Part shown: positions 9,585-21,442 of the stretch, in pieces
How the letters are laid out: each line of letters starts with the position of its first letter
How positions within the stretch are numbered: the stretch's first letter is position 1
Assembly (NCBI GenBank): GCA_000827265.1
Contig: KN834792.1
Coordinates: forward strand, 310,001 to 374,000
Source of the DNA: Collybiopsis luxurians FD-317 M1
Lineage: Eukaryota > Basidiomycota > Agaricomycetes > Agaricales > Omphalotaceae
Length of the DNA stretch: 64,000 nucleotides
Direction of reading: 5' to 3'
Program-made: the position numbers and the translations under genes
Notes under the pieces: model-generated
Seen by the model: the letters and a program-made list of their open reading frames with translations, nothing else
What the model was told of the DNA's origin: nothing
Database searches by the model: none

Positions 9585-11400
9585 CTACCTCATTAAAGGC
9601 GAAGGTGCCTGTTCCCGTAAGGTAGGGTGAGGCGAGGTTGCATTTGAACGTGGTGGTGAGCTCATATAAGACTGCGCCGAGTCATAATTAGTAGAGGTAT
9701 GACCACCACTGAGGACCGAAAACCGTTCCTGTAAGGTTCCACCTCTTTCAGCCCTCCGGGTCCTTGACCTTGCATTTCCAGGACTGTACACCGTAGTCTG
9801 TTCATTATTAATGTCAACGCCCGGTGGGACTTGCACGATGATTGAATTCGGTACGATGGTAGAGCGAGGTGAGGTTGTGTTTGAAAATGGTGCTAGGCTC
9901 ATATTAGACTGTGCTGGGTGATAAGTTGTATCGTTATCTTCAACAGTAGAGGTATCACCACCCTCGAAGGTCGAAGGCCGTTCCCGTGAATTCATACTTC
10001 CTTCTTCTGCCCTCCGGATATCTGATTCTACAAGTTCAGGATTGTGCGTCGAAGTCCGTTCATCGTTAATGTTATCGCCCAGGGTGAGTCGCATGATGAT
10101 CGGCACCAGTGCGATGGCCTATCATTAGATCAGCGACGTTGTGAAGACAGGTGGCCACAAGACATACCACAACCTCTGCCAAAATGGCAAATAAATTCGG
10201 AGTTGTAGGGATGAGCTGCCCGACTACAAGGACAACAAAAATGACTACAGGATATAGGACACCGGATTCAAGACTAGGCCATAGTAGGTTAAAACAAATC
10301 TTGACAAACGCTTCTGAAACAACTCACGTAATGGCGACGACTCGTCTATAATTCTGCTGAGTACCTTTTTGCCTGTACGAAGAACTGACCATTCTTCGGG
10401 CTTCAAGGGAGGCCAACAAGATATGAACATATTGAAGGAACCCAACACGTTCAAGTGCTCACCGATGAGACCAGTGACTAACGTATTAACCACAAGATTG
10501 GCTATCATGAATGACAGTGTCATCGCAGTCGTCCAGGCCATGTCAGAGTTTGGCGTCGATTGACCGTCGACTATGAGTGCCACTGTTAAACGGATGGCAG
10601 CATTAAGAATAGCCAGAACTATGTATGGCCCGATGCGTCACTTAGGCTCTTTTCTTCCAGCGAAAGAGCACCCACTGTTGTTCAAGACTGCTATGATCGC
10701 AGGTACTACCATGACGCAGCCCCACAGTACGTAGAGGCGAAATATCTAAAATTTGGGAGGATTGATTAGTTCCTATCCTGAAATGACCGAGAAATATTCA
10801 CCAGTACTGTATCAGCTGCAACACTAAAGTTCTAATTAGCAAGGAAGAATGCATATCAACTTCGGGTATGCGCACTTCGCCAGAGAATACATCAACAAGA
10901 CCACCTCCCTGGAATTGAATATCTCGTCAACCACGGCTGTAAAATGAAGCATTGCGACCTTACTCCAGGATGTTCAAGAAAAGAATTTTGCGGTTGCTTT
11001 GTTCTACAGCAGTCATCGTCCCATCGAAAAGCTCGAAGGCGATGGTATTTGCAGTGGCAAATCCGATGATATCCACAATGACAGCTGCCGTGGCAAAGAG
11101 AAAAAGAGCCACGAGAATGACAATATAGAAGTTGCGGTGAGCCTGAGCCTCTCGCTTTCGAGAAAGAAGATATATAGCTTTCATGAACAGCGTAAGGTAG
11201 ATACCTCAAAGGGTAGCGAAAACATCGAAATCAATCACTGCATACTCCTTGCATGCAGTATCAAGCTTACCGTAAAGCAAAACGCTGACCTAGTAGGAAT
11301 GTCTGCTTTAGCACATGATATACGGGGCACGTATTGGTCAAGAACGCACGGAGATAACAATGATGGAAGGGTTAACATTGAAGTCATACTTCGGTGCCAT
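9585..11400 (-). CDS. Seven-transmembrane protein, array copy 1 (with duplicated tail)
   Basis: Uncharacterised basidiomycete seven-TM family; four copies lie in this window. The start is at 11400 (MAPKYDFNVNPSIIVIS), then a micro-exon VSVLLYG, then YLTLFMKAIYLLSRKREAQA and a TM2 ending DIIGFATANTIAFELFDG. Later exons carry LVVNTLVTGLI and the conserved motif block leading to AIALVPIIMRLTLG. The cytosolic Ser/Thr-rich tail is nearly twice as long as in the other copies and contains a second IIVQVPPGVDINNEQ-type repeat. About ten exons. A GPCR-like topology is inferred; no ligand or G-protein motif is visible. Confidence 0.75.
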
Positions 11401-13874
11401 TACGGATAACCTGTATCCAAAGAGAGAAGAAGTAGAACGAAATAAAGAGACTTGAAAATAGAGAAGAAAAATGAAGTAGAGAGGGAGAGGAAACAAAAAA
11501 AAAAGAAAGGAAGGGGACTGGAAAAAGAAGAAAAGTGAAGAGGAATGTCGAACGGAAGTGACACCATCTGTTTTATAGTATATTCCTGACTTTCAATTGA
11601 GGATTAGAAGTCAAATTTTTTCAATGGATGCCAATTCAGACCTATCATACAAGATTCCTGTTGGATGATTAAGTATAAGCGGTCGATTTGGTAGTCTTTG
11701 GTTGGCGAAAAGATAGGCAAGCCAGAGAGCTTCATGACTAGCGAAATCGTAAGCACCAGTATCCAGATCAGCAGAAGACTTTTACCTGGTGCTTCGATTT
11801 AGGTCCTAGGGCGTAATGCTTACATCTTCCCTCAAAACCATCCTGAAGCGGGCGAACGCGAGCTACAGTGCGCGCCGCCGCGGTGTAACTCGCAGCAAAG
11901 AAGTCCCTGAGTGTCTTGGTGGATAGACTGGTCTAGAAATTCGCGATATAGATATCTATTGCAATAACTGGATCAGCCTTTTGGCAGGCCGTGGCGTCCG
12001 ACCGAGCGCTTACTACTGGTTTCAGCCAATCTTTCTTCTAGTAATACAAAACGGTGTTTGGTTTAGAGTCAAAGCTTTAAGGAAAGATTAAACGTCAAGT
12101 ACCGCATGATTCTTTATATGACCACATGTGGTGGTCAAGAATTTCAAGCGCCCGACATTGAAACCCAAAATGTCACTATAGAAAAACTTTAGTAGTTCCT
12201 ATCCGTTTAACCTTAAACTCGGTCGAAGCAATTCTGGTACGTAAGGATCCGAGTCTGTTATGCACCATTCTTTGAGATTTCTAGAGGATCAAGAGCAAGT
12301 TATCACTGGAAGAAGGTCCCGAGGATCCAGAAAACCCTTCGGAGTGGCGGGGAAGTGACAATCTGATGCCTGACTTAATGAGCACTCACAAATTGCAAAC
12401 TATCCTGTCTTGCTCCATAGGAAGGTTATCAAAGATATTCAAAATCATATTTAGTGGTTTGAACGGAAGGTGTAGGAAATCAAGATCGTAGGTAGTGGGT
12501 GATCCGACCAATACATAGACGGGTGAGTGATCTACGCGAAGAAGCCCAGTTGACTGAACTGACGTTGACTGGGATAGGAAGTCAAAGTCTTCCGAATCTA
12601 ACCTACATAATCCCAGATAAAACCCTGGATCGAAGTCCGGACTGGCAACATACTGGGATAGAGTTGGTAACTTTACACCAACTGTAAACGATCATGCAAT
12701 GTGTTATCTATTTTCCATATTGTTGATTTAACGTCAGTATCGGCCTGTACTTCTCCTCGCCGTCAGACACATAAAATATCTTCAATTGAATCTCGCCAGC
12801 AGGGGATTTGGATTCGAAAACACGTACCAGACAGACGCCCGTGGGCGTTAGCGAGAACCACCTGCCGGCACCGACACCCGCTGCCGCCGCTATCTTTTCT
12901 TGAACTACTTAGATCTTGCCAGAATCAAACGCAGGAATTTGCGAGAAGGAGAGAGAAGGAAGGATAGGGCATGGAATCATACATTAGGTAGGTAAGCTGT
13001 TCAATCTTATTCATAAGAAGACTATGAAAATCATCGATCCTTCTACTCTCTAATTGACCCTACAAACTTGCCTCCGACCCTACCAAGCAAAACATTCCCA
13101 ACTTGAGCCTAATCCAAAGGCCTACCACTCAAACCCAACCACGAAACCATCACCCTGTATGCGAACGACGCGTACTATGCCATCCGTACCCTCACTCTAT
13201 TCACAAGGCCAGACAGTCTATGTACCGCACCTTATATGTCCTCAGCAATGGGCTACCGGCGTATACTATTAACCTTCAACCTTCCACCGCTGCCAGCTTC
13301 CCGGAGAAGCCCAGCCAAACCAGCGTACCCTACGCACACGTTCCCGTACCCTCCGTACCACCCTACAACTTAGTACCAGCAGCCACCACAACCTCTTCCC
13401 TATTCTCTCCACTCCCCCTACGGACCCTATCTGTACGTTTCGACGCCGGCACATTCCACTCCAACTCGGTACCCAGCCTCCCCGGTCTGCGCGCGATCCC
13501 CTCACCCGCACTACCCCAACTACGCATACCCGAACCCGGGTATAGCGCAGCGTACTGCACGCCTCAGTTGAATTTCATGCCGTACCTGTGACATCGCTCT
13601 CGCTGCGTGTCCGATGTACGATATATCGGGCTTTGACGGCGCCTCACACCGCTTGACGCCTTCCCTTAGCCAGCGACAAGATTCCCCGAAGTTCGGTAAC
13701 GTGCTGGTGGCCGTCCCGGTAAGTACTCGTCATCTCATCTTACAGAAGCATGAAGAGAAATATCTTATATAGAGAAGGAGAATATCGATGCAATAAAGGA
13801 ATGCATGAATTACAAAATCCAGCAAAATATTATATGGGAAGTAAAGAGCGCAGATGCTAAGGTTACACAGCTAC
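11401..13874. other. Gene-poor stretch between seven-TM copies 1 and 2
   Basis: The start holds the pyrimidine-rich (minus strand) leader and TATAAAA (11571-11577) of copy 1. About 11,600-11,830 is diverged upstream sequence shared with copies 2 and 3 (for example a GTAAGCACCAG block near 11,750). An exact palindrome ACCACATGTGGT is at 12121-12132. The rest shows no recognised gene except the doubtful ORF at 13103. Confidence 0.5.
13103..13591 (+). CDS. Doubtful Pro/Ser/Tyr-rich ORF
   Basis: An open frame of 162 codons in a C-rich tract. The protein is rich in Pro, Ser and Tyr with short repeats such as VPVPSVPPYN, without a signal peptide or recognisable domain. Other frames over the same bases are also open and Pro/Tyr-rich (on the minus strand Arg/Gly-rich), so base composition alone could explain the ORF. 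It may be a fragment of a spliced gene continuing to the GTAAGT at about 13,721. Confidence 0.2.
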   Translation: MSLIQRPTTQTQPRNHHPVCERRVLCHPYPHSIHKARQSMYRTLYVLSNGLPAYTINLQPSTAASFPEKPSQTSVPYAHVPVPSVPPYNLVPAATTTSSLFSPLPLRTLSVRFDAGTFHSNSVPSLPGLRAIPSPALPQLRIPEPGYSAAYCTPQLNFMPYL

Positions 13875-15556
13875 CTAGCTTGAAGGCAAAGGTGCCTGTC
13901 CTGGTAAGGTAAGGAAACGTGAAGTAACCCTTACAGGTGGCGCTGAGCTCATTCTAGACCGCGCCGTATGGTAAGTCTTAATTGCACGATTATCTTCATT
14001 CGTAGAGGTATCACAACTACCATGAGCTGTGCTGAGGTTGACCACTGATGTAAATTGGGTGTCGTTCTCTCCAGTGGCAAACATGAGGGTCGAAAGTATT
14101 CCCTGTGCGTCTTTACCCCTTCCTTCTACCCTCTCGGTATCGATTCTTGCGATTCCGGTATTGTACACAACACCTTGTTCTTCATTAATGTCGACACCCA
14201 TTGCGACTCGCACGATAATCAAAGTCGGTGCGATGGCCTATCATCCCTCCAGCAATATTTCGAAAGTGAGTAGTGATAGGACATACCACAACCTCTGCCA
14301 AAATGGCAAATAAATTTGGGGAAGTAGGGATGCGCTGCGTGATCACGAGAGCAACGAGAATCGATACAGGATAAAGAACTCCAGACTCGAGGCTGAATGA
14401 TACTTGGTCAAAATCAATTTTGAGCAACGGAAAAAACTCACATAATGGCCACGACTCGTGCGTATTTCCGTTGAGAACCTTTTCGTCCGTACAATGCATT
14501 TATATTCCGACTGATCCACCAAATTCTTCCAGCTTCGAGGAAGGCCAATAAGATATGAATAAAATGAAGGGAACCCAAGATGTTCGGACTCTCACCGATG
14601 AGACCAGTGACTAGTGTATTAACGACGAGATTAACTATCATAAATGTGAATGTCATGACTGTTGCATTTTCAGCCCAGAACATATCGGAATCAGACATGG
14701 ATTGATTTTTTTCAGGCCCGTCGACCATGACGTTCACTCTCAATCGGATGGCAGTATCAATAATGGCCAGTACTGCGTACGTACACTTCAGCTTGAGCTT
14801 TTCTGGTTTCATTAAAAAGAGAGCACCCACTGTTGTTCAAGATCACTACAATCACAGGCACGACCAGCACACTTCTTCGGCGACCCCATACAGCGTACAG
14901 ACGAAATAACTATAATTGGGAGAGATCAATTTGAGCACCCAGAAATGACCAAAAAATGTTCACCAATATTGCATCAGCAACAATACTAAGGTCATAGTGA
15001 GCAAGGCAGAGCGCGGTTCAGGAATAGTGCACACTTCGCGAGAGAATACATCAACAAGATCACTTCCCTGGAGTTGAATATTTTGTCAGTTACAGTCGTA
15101 AGATGGAAGCATCGCAGTCTTACTCTAGGATGTTCAAGAGCAGGATGCTACCGTTACTCTGTTCTACAGTAGTGATTGTCCCATCAAAAAGCTCAAAGGT
15201 GACGATGATTGCTCCGGCGGATCCGATGATGTCCACAATGATCGCTGCCGTGGCAAAGAGAAAGAGAGCTACGAGAGTGACAATATGGAAGTAGCGGTGA
15301 GCCTGGACCCTTTGTTTTCGAGTAAGAAGATAGATGGCATTGATGAACAGCGTAAGGTGGACACCTAGGGTTCCAACGAGATCAAACCCAGTCTTCGCAA
15401 GCTTCTTGTATGCGCGGCAGTGACTTACCATAAAGCAGGACGCTAATCTAGGAATGCTTGTTTTAGCCGATAATGTTCGGGATAGATGCATAACTATCAA
15501 GGACGCACAAAAATCACAATAAAAGGGTTGATAACAAAGTCATACTTCAATGCCAT
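13875..15556 (-). CDS. Seven-transmembrane protein, array copy 2
   Basis: Starts at 15556 (MALKYDFVINPFIVIF), then micro-exon ISVLLYG, then HLTLFINAIYLLTRK, TM2 (FHIVTLVALFLFATAAIIVD), an exon from GSDLVDVFSREVC into TM3 (LLTMTLVLLLMQYW) and LFRLYAVWGRR. TM4 (VVPVIVVILNN) joins through a GTGGGT intron to ILAIIDTAIRLRV. TM5 is MTFTFMIVNLVVNTLVTGLI. The conserved cytosolic turn AGRIWWISR, TM6 (LESGVLYPVSILVALVI) and TM7 (AIAPTLIIVRVAMG) follow. The Ser/Thr-rich tail ends at a TAG (13875). All joints keep frame, so the gene looks intact. Function unknown. Confidence 0.8.
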
Positions 15557-17308
15557 TACGGATAACCTGTATCCAAAAAAAGAACAAGTAAAAAAAAAAA
15601 AGAGAGTGGGGCTTGAAGAAAAAGAAGAAAATCGAGTGAAGAAGAATGTGGAGCGAGAGGGACACCCTCCGTTTTATAGTGTATTCCCTGCTTCACGATA
15701 AAGTGCTAGATCAAAAATTTCCAATACATGCCAGTGGATTCAATTTCGGTATTCAAGGATACTCGGCGGACAGTTGTAAGGAACGCGTTTAACAATATAC
15801 TATTCACTTGAGCTAAAAGCTCGAGAATTGCACCGTGGAGGCCGGCATTCTTTAGTTAGTAAGAAAGGTGAGTTTGGTAGCTGGCTTGCAGTTTTTTGGT
15901 CGTAAGCACCAATAAGCAGACCATTTCCTCAGGTTGATGTTTCAACTTGACCTTATAGGTCCGGCCATGGAACGATCACTCCTTCTCTCGAACTCTTCCC
16001 TTCAACACTATCTGTCAAGCCACACAAACGCAAATTAACGTGTGCACCGCCGCGATGAATCCCGCGGCAGCGAATCAACTGAGCCTCTTTAGGTTTGTGA
16101 TCAGGAAGTTTGCATTGTTGCAACATATATACATTCTGTCCTTTGTAATAAGAACTCTGGAACCAGTCTATAGTGTGCAGGAGACGCTATGCATGTGGTG
16201 CAGGACCCGGTTGTTTCTCAATGCGACCGATTCGGGCCTCGGCTTACCTTGGTTTTCAAGAATACAAAAAGGAAAGGCGCTTGGTCCACATACAGGACGT
16301 CAAAGCGAACTAACCAAACGTCAAGCGCTGCACGATTCCCTACGACAGCATGCATTGGCCAAGAGCGTCAAGCGCCCGGTCGGTCCAAAATATGATTGAC
16401 TGTCGACTTTTTTTCTGTCAAAAGTTCGTTCCCCACCAGTTCAACCCTACCTTGGAGCCCTCAGCTTAACGTTCATTTGAAAACTGTTGAGAAATGAATT
16501 TTGAACAGATCCTCAGAAGATTGCACAAGGACCTTGGCATTTCTTGTGGCAATCTTGCGTCATCCTCAAATGTAGTACAAACTAGGTCAGATCATTCCGA
16601 TGAATTGTAAATGACTTTGTTTGGATAGGATAGGATATTAAATTATACTGGGGAGGTCCAATTCCTGAATGACCGGTTTACCATACTACTATACATTACA
16701 ATGCTGCTACTGTCCCATTTTAAGAACTTTGTATGTCCTGTGTCTGCAGGACATCTTACGAAACAAAATGTCCCACCCTGTCTGGTGTCCAATCAAGCTC
16801 TTAAAATTTTTTTCCCAGGCACCTGTGAGTGCTTAGCCTTTTATAGTAGTTAAATTTCATAAATTCCTTGATGTCCCAGTGTCCAACAGGCACTTACAAA
16901 AAATAAATTTCATATGATTTGTCCCACTGTCCCACCCCTTACGAAGTGCTCAAAATGCCACAGTATTGTACAATGTATAGCTATGGAACACACACTCCTA
17001 TTACAGGGGGGCAACATATACACTTGACATGCATGAGATACTAGCCAGGGACTAAACCCAAGACAAGCTCACACCCCTCAGCATGATATATTCTTCCCTG
17101 CTCAGATATGCATGATGAAGAACAGGAGCTCATACTATCACTCAATGGAAAAGGAAGAGCCTCCATATGTCAATATTTTCAATGCCGAGTCAAACATCAA
17201 ATTGAATCGACTCATGTTCAATGAAACATTTTGTAAGTTTTGAATCATTCAGTATTATGACCAAGTTGTTGAAAGATAGAGATACGACTTCAAGGCACAA
17301 CTCAAAAT
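15557..17308. other. Upstream region of seven-TM copy 2 and transposon-rich flank
   Basis: Contains the CT-rich leader (minus strand) and TATAAAA (15672-15678) of copy 2. It then holds the long upstream block shared with copy 3 (about 15,700-16,450). From about 16,600 to 17,000 the sequence is full of GTCCCA/TGTCC words, including ATGTCCTG..CAGGACAT as an 8-bp inverted repeat near 16,732-16,753, suggesting old repeat DNA. No intact gene. Confidence 0.5.
15700..16450 (+). repeat. Duplicated upstream block, copy A
   Basis: Direct repeat of about 24,190-24,920. Shared landmarks: GCCAGTG/AATTCAATT, GAGCTAA..GCTCGAGAA.TGC, GTCGTAAGCACCA, and GACAGCATGCATTGGCCAAG near the far end. Similarity stops just after a CCCCACC motif in both. 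The duplication therefore carried gene plus roughly 0.9 kb upstream. Confidence 0.75.
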
Positions 17309-18942
17309 TAGTGTTGGGCTTGGGTCAGTTCGAGTGCCTCGAGACCCAACCTGACCTGGACCTGGAGACCCACCCATACCTGGGTACTTGGGTGCCGGGT
17401 TCACCCAGGTTCCCACTGCTACTCAAACGAGGCACAATTTTTTTGAGTATTCTAGCATATTATACATTACAAAAAGCTACGTAGTACTACATAATGACCA
17501 AATAGCTAATGAACTACATAATGTCATCATCCAGAAGCTCAACATCATTGCCGTTTTGATCAATGTTGCTATGGAGGAAAGAAATCAGCTTGTTGTTGGA
17601 TATGTAATCTTCATGAGACCAGTCTCTGAAGCACATGAGGGCACAGATGGTCATGGCTTGAAGACAGTTTCAGAGGTGGGAGATAAGTATGCAGCCTCAA
17701 GAGAAGGAATGTTTGACAAATACAGAAGACACTAGAAAAGAAAAGAAATCAGACAATGAAAAAATGAGGCTTTGAATCATGCACCAGGAATGGTACGTAC
17801 TGATATTGCAAGCTTTGCCAGGTTGGGGTACAGAGTACAGTTTGAAATCCACCATTGTAGTGGGTCATCACACAGGATGACACTGTTGGCCAGGTAATGG
17901 TCAAGCTCATCTGCTTCTGCATCGACCACTACTTGCATGCATCAGAGCATAAGAGTTTGAAATGAGTTTGAAGTTGATGAGGAAGCCTGAGCAGCAGAAG
18001 TAGACTAGAACATAATTAGTAAAGCAGTGACAGTGAAAGACATGTGACTTACCTTAGCAGTAGATGCAGAGGGCCCCATTTCTGGTTTATACCTACTCCA
18101 AGATGTACGACCAATGTCAGTAGCCTCTTGAATCCAACTTTCTGTCCATTCTGCCTTTCAAAAATAGTCCAGTTTGTAAGCGGGATGGAGAACTAAAAAA
18201 GGGAATCAGCTGAGAACAGTTTGAGGCAGCAAAGAAACTTGTACTTACTCATAGCAAGGCGGGGTATGATTGAATTGTCAATCAGGGAGTAGTATTTGTT
18301 TAAGGTCTTCTTTGCAATCATGAGGTCATTCTGAATTGGGGTTGAGAGTTCCTTGTCATTGATGATGCCAGTTGCAAAGGCTTCATCGATGGCATCCATA
18401 GCAGGGATGACTGAGGCAACCAAAGGAGAATCAGCTGAGAAGAATAGCATTGCATCCTTGAGAATCTGGAATAATGTGTAAGATAAGAAAAATAAATTAG
18501 ATACAATAAAATGTACCTTCAGCACCATGACCAGTCCCTCAATAGCCTCCCATCCATCCTTCATAAGCACAAATTCCACTAGGCTGTTCAAAGAACAGTC
18601 CAAAAAGTCCAAAATAATGTCTTTCATTTTGACAAAAGACACTAGCATATTGTGAGTTGAATTCCAGCGGGTGGTGACATTGCAAGGGATTTTTCAATTT
18701 TTGTAGGCAGAGTCAGAGACATGCTCCAGCCATTTTGGCAGGAGCCTGGTTGGTGAGTTAATGATCTTGTATGAGATTTTATGAGTCTGCAAATTGGTAG
18801 TGGTGGTTGGTGGTGGGTGGAATGGATCAAGGTTAGACACATCACACATCATGTGAAACTATATAGTTCTTACCTTATACAGCCCATTTTTCACAGGTGC
18901 CACCTGTTCATACCAGTCATCCCTCTCTGCCCTTGTCATTTC

Positions 18943-19440
18943 TAGTGTTGGGCTCGGGTTGGGTTCGGGACTCCAAACCCTGACCCAACCTGAACCCGAC
19001 TCATGACCCAGACCTGACTTTACTGCACTCGGGTCATTGCTAAGGTCACAGAACAATCAATTGAATATATTCCTAATGTTCATTGATTGTACTGTGACCA
19101 TATACTATATGGTATTTTTCAATTTCAATTGCACAAACTCATATACTATATGTGTTTGTGCAATTGAAAGAAAAATATGATGCTGGTGCCCACAATCAAA
19201 ACTGAAGGCTATGATGTAATGAGATTTGGTTAAAATCTCATTACATCATAGTCTTCAACTCAACTAGAAGAACATTTTATGAGCAGTTGTCCCTCTTTTA
19301 TAAAGAAAACATTACTCAACACTGCACTGGCCAGGTCATTTCAGGTCATCTTGGGTCAGTCAGGTCAGTGTCAGGTTGAATATTGTGACCCAACCTGACC
19401 CGAAACCTGATGTGACCCAGCTGACCTGAGCCCATCACTA
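18943..19440. mobile_element. Nested non-autonomous hAT-type MITE
   Basis: A 498-bp insertion within the transposase gene. Its ends match the host element's ends: TAGTGTTGGGCTCGGGT on the left, complement of TAGTGATGGGCTCAGGT on the right. Flanks are GTCATTTC (18935-18942) and GTCATCTC (19441-19448), an 8-bp target duplication with one mismatch. There is no coding capacity. The inside carries long palindromes. Confidence 0.85.
19209..19251. repeat. Perfect 19-bp inverted repeat (hairpin) in the MITE
   Basis: Arms 19209-19227 and 19233-19251 are exact complements with a 5-nt loop. A second, less perfect palindrome built on CATATACTATATG and CAATTG words lies just to its left (about 19,090-19,175). 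Confidence 0.85.
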
Positions 19441-20411
19441 GTCATCTCTTCCAACACCTTGACAAAACCATCAACATCATCCTTTTCCTGATCTCCATTC
19501 TCTTCTAAATCCTTCAACTTGGCCATCAACTCTTTGAGATTCAAGTTTTCTGGCTCCCACTTATCTTCTTCATTATTTCTGTTCAACTTCAACTTCACAG
19601 GTTCAAACAGACAGAGGACACCTTTGGCAGTCAAGTTTATTGTATGGGCCATGCACTGTGCATGTGCCTTCTTTCTGAGAAAGTTCAGAAAAAGGTCCTC
19701 AAGAATTTCAAGCATAGCCATATTTGCAGATGCATTGTTGCAAGTTATCAAGATAATCTGAGGTAAGTCAGTTCAAATTTGGTATGAACAGGGAGTGCAC
19801 TTACCTTTTTCTCTATACCATATTCTCTCAGAGTTTGCACTGCTGCTTGTGCCATGTTTTCAGTGGAATGTGAACGAGGAAGTTCTAGAAAGTCCAGCAA
19901 CATTGTCATGAGTTGCTCTCCATTTTCATTGTTATGCAGCCAGCTAACAGAGATGCTCATAAATGTGTGATGATTAGGACTGGTCCAGCAGTCCAATGCA
20001 ATTGGCAGTTCTCCTTTGTAGGCCTGGAATACAATGTAAGTCCTTTGCTGCTCTAAACTGCCACTGTCTGAATGACTCACCTGTAGTTCTGCTGCCAGCT
20101 TCTCCTTCATTTTTGTATACAGCTTCTTTACATCTTCTGCAATCATTTCTCTGCTGGGGATGTAGTGCTTTGGTCTCCCTTCCTTTTGCAGCCATCTGTA
20201 ACAACAATCCTTCACAATCAGAAATGGCCATGCTGACTTTGTGACCCATCACACCATTATGACTCTTGTGGCCTCTTTCTCAGGCAGGCAGGTGGAAAAA
20301 CTTTCAGCCCAGCCTTTGGCAGTGGTTAGAGCAAAGGCAAATGTTGTTTGAGTTTTTTTCCTAGTGTACTATGTTGGATTGAGATTGAATCCACATCCAT
20401 TGGACACTAAT

Positions 20412-20486
20412 AGTCAAGTAGCTCAGTTGGTTAGAGCACTGTTCCCAGAAAGTGGCAGGGGCCTGGGTTCAATTCCCAGCCTGGTC
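20412..20486 (+). repeat. tRNA-like sequence, probable SINE head
   Basis: A-box-like TAGCTCAGTTGGTTAGAGCA and B-box GGGTTCAATTCCC are in the right order and spacing, and the T-arm CTGGG/CCCAG pairs perfectly. The anticodon stem is mostly wobble pairs and the acceptor stem has mismatches, so this is not a working tRNA. It lies inside the hAT element upstream of the transposase core and reads out into unrelated sequence, as a tRNA-derived SINE head would. The tail end was not located. Confidence 0.5.
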
Positions 20487-21442
20487 ACTCTTTATCATTA
20501 ACATACTAACTACTGCTTTTGTTTTCTGTAGCTTTGAGTCGGTTGCTCCATCTACTGCTTCTTTTCCCCAGCAGCTCTTCGCATGGGTTTGCATGTTGCC
20601 TAAATCAATCTTGGTGGGTGTTTTTTCTTCTATTCATTGGTTTACTGTACTCACCAGTCAATGCTTTGTCACTCATTTTCAGGCCTTATTTTACTTTAAA
20701 AGCACACTGCGCACAGGAGTATATGAGATAGTTAGTGCTTCCATCATTGGCCCACTCAATTTCAGGATCAGCTCAGTAAAATGCATATATTCCGGTGTTT
20801 CATTTACTGATTCTCTTTCCTGGTCAATGGTGAGTGCAATGTCTTTGAGTCTCAGAGCTATCACTGATGAAGAGTTGCCTCCACTTCCACTTGCTCAGCT
20901 TGCATGGTTTCAGTTGTATCTTCGATATCATTGTCTTCTTGCTGGTCGGCATTTGGGATCACGCCATGGTCATTCAGTTCCTCATTCTCTTCATCTACTA
21001 CCACTGTTAGCTTTATCATCTCTACACAAATAGCTATATTCACTTACCACTACTCTCCACCACCATGACCCTCTTATTTTTTGGCGGTTGTGTTGTCGTC
21101 GTCATTCTCACTTGTTTGTTAGGTTGGGATGAGTTTGTGGTAGACTTTCATTTGGTAACTATATTCAATGATGAGTTTCAAGGTGAAGAGAGTTATTTAC
21201 AACAAACACTTTGCTTAAAACTACGGCCGATAATGTGGCCTTTCATTACTTTGACATAGTATAACAATTGCTACAATGACTTAACATGAAATCGGTCCAA
21301 GCACCTCTAAAAAGATCAATAAAAAAACAAATAATTCGGCTGCTGAGGTCATGCCGGGTTGCCGCTCAGGTCTCGGGCTCGAACTGACTAGGCCATCTAA
21401 CCCAAGAACTCGGCCAACCCGGCCAACCCGGGCCCATCACTA

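Larger units (their letters stand above)
17514..20252 (-). pseudogene. Degenerate hAT transposase
   Basis: Reading the minus strand, recognisable pieces occur in the expected order: YIPSREMIAEDVKKLY, the catalytic-domain segment LPIALDCWTSPNHHTF with ISVSWLHN, CNNASANMAMLE, AHAQCMAHTINLTAKG, TTRWNSTHNML, KDAMLFFSADSPL with VIPAMDAIDEAF, and the C-terminal dimerisation region DELDHYLANS with DPLQWWISNCTLYPNLAKLA. The final exon ends CALMCFRDWSHEDYISNN down to a TAG at 17514. An in-frame stop precedes the TTRWNST block, and a 498-bp insertion separates the middle. An acidic ORF at 20861-21043 may be the N-terminus; I saw no BED finger. Confidence 0.8.
17309..21442 (-). mobile_element. hAT-family DNA transposon, about 4.1 kb
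   Basis: The left end is TAGTGTTGGGCTTGGGT; the right end is the complement of TAGTGATGGGCCCGGGT. The flanking 8-bp direct repeats are CTCAAAAT (17301-17308) and CTTAAAAT (21443-21450), one mismatch; 8-bp target duplications are the hAT hallmark. Inside lies a minus-strand hAT transposase (17514-20252) with diagnostic motifs. The copy is degraded and was later hit by a related MITE at 18943-19440. It sits between seven-TM copies 2 and 3 and probably inserted after the array formed. Confidence 0.85.

Noticed and set aside
10999..11409. 136-codon plus-strand ORF
   Set aside because: It is antisense to the first exons of seven-TM copy 1.
20452..21033. 193-codon plus-strand ORF
   Set aside because: It overlaps the tRNA-like repeat and runs antisense to the hAT element; no protein motif.
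17309..21442. CRISPR array or retrotransposon
   Set aside because: No regularly spaced repeats; the ends and 8-bp target duplications with hAT motifs show a DNA transposon, and no reverse transcriptase is present.
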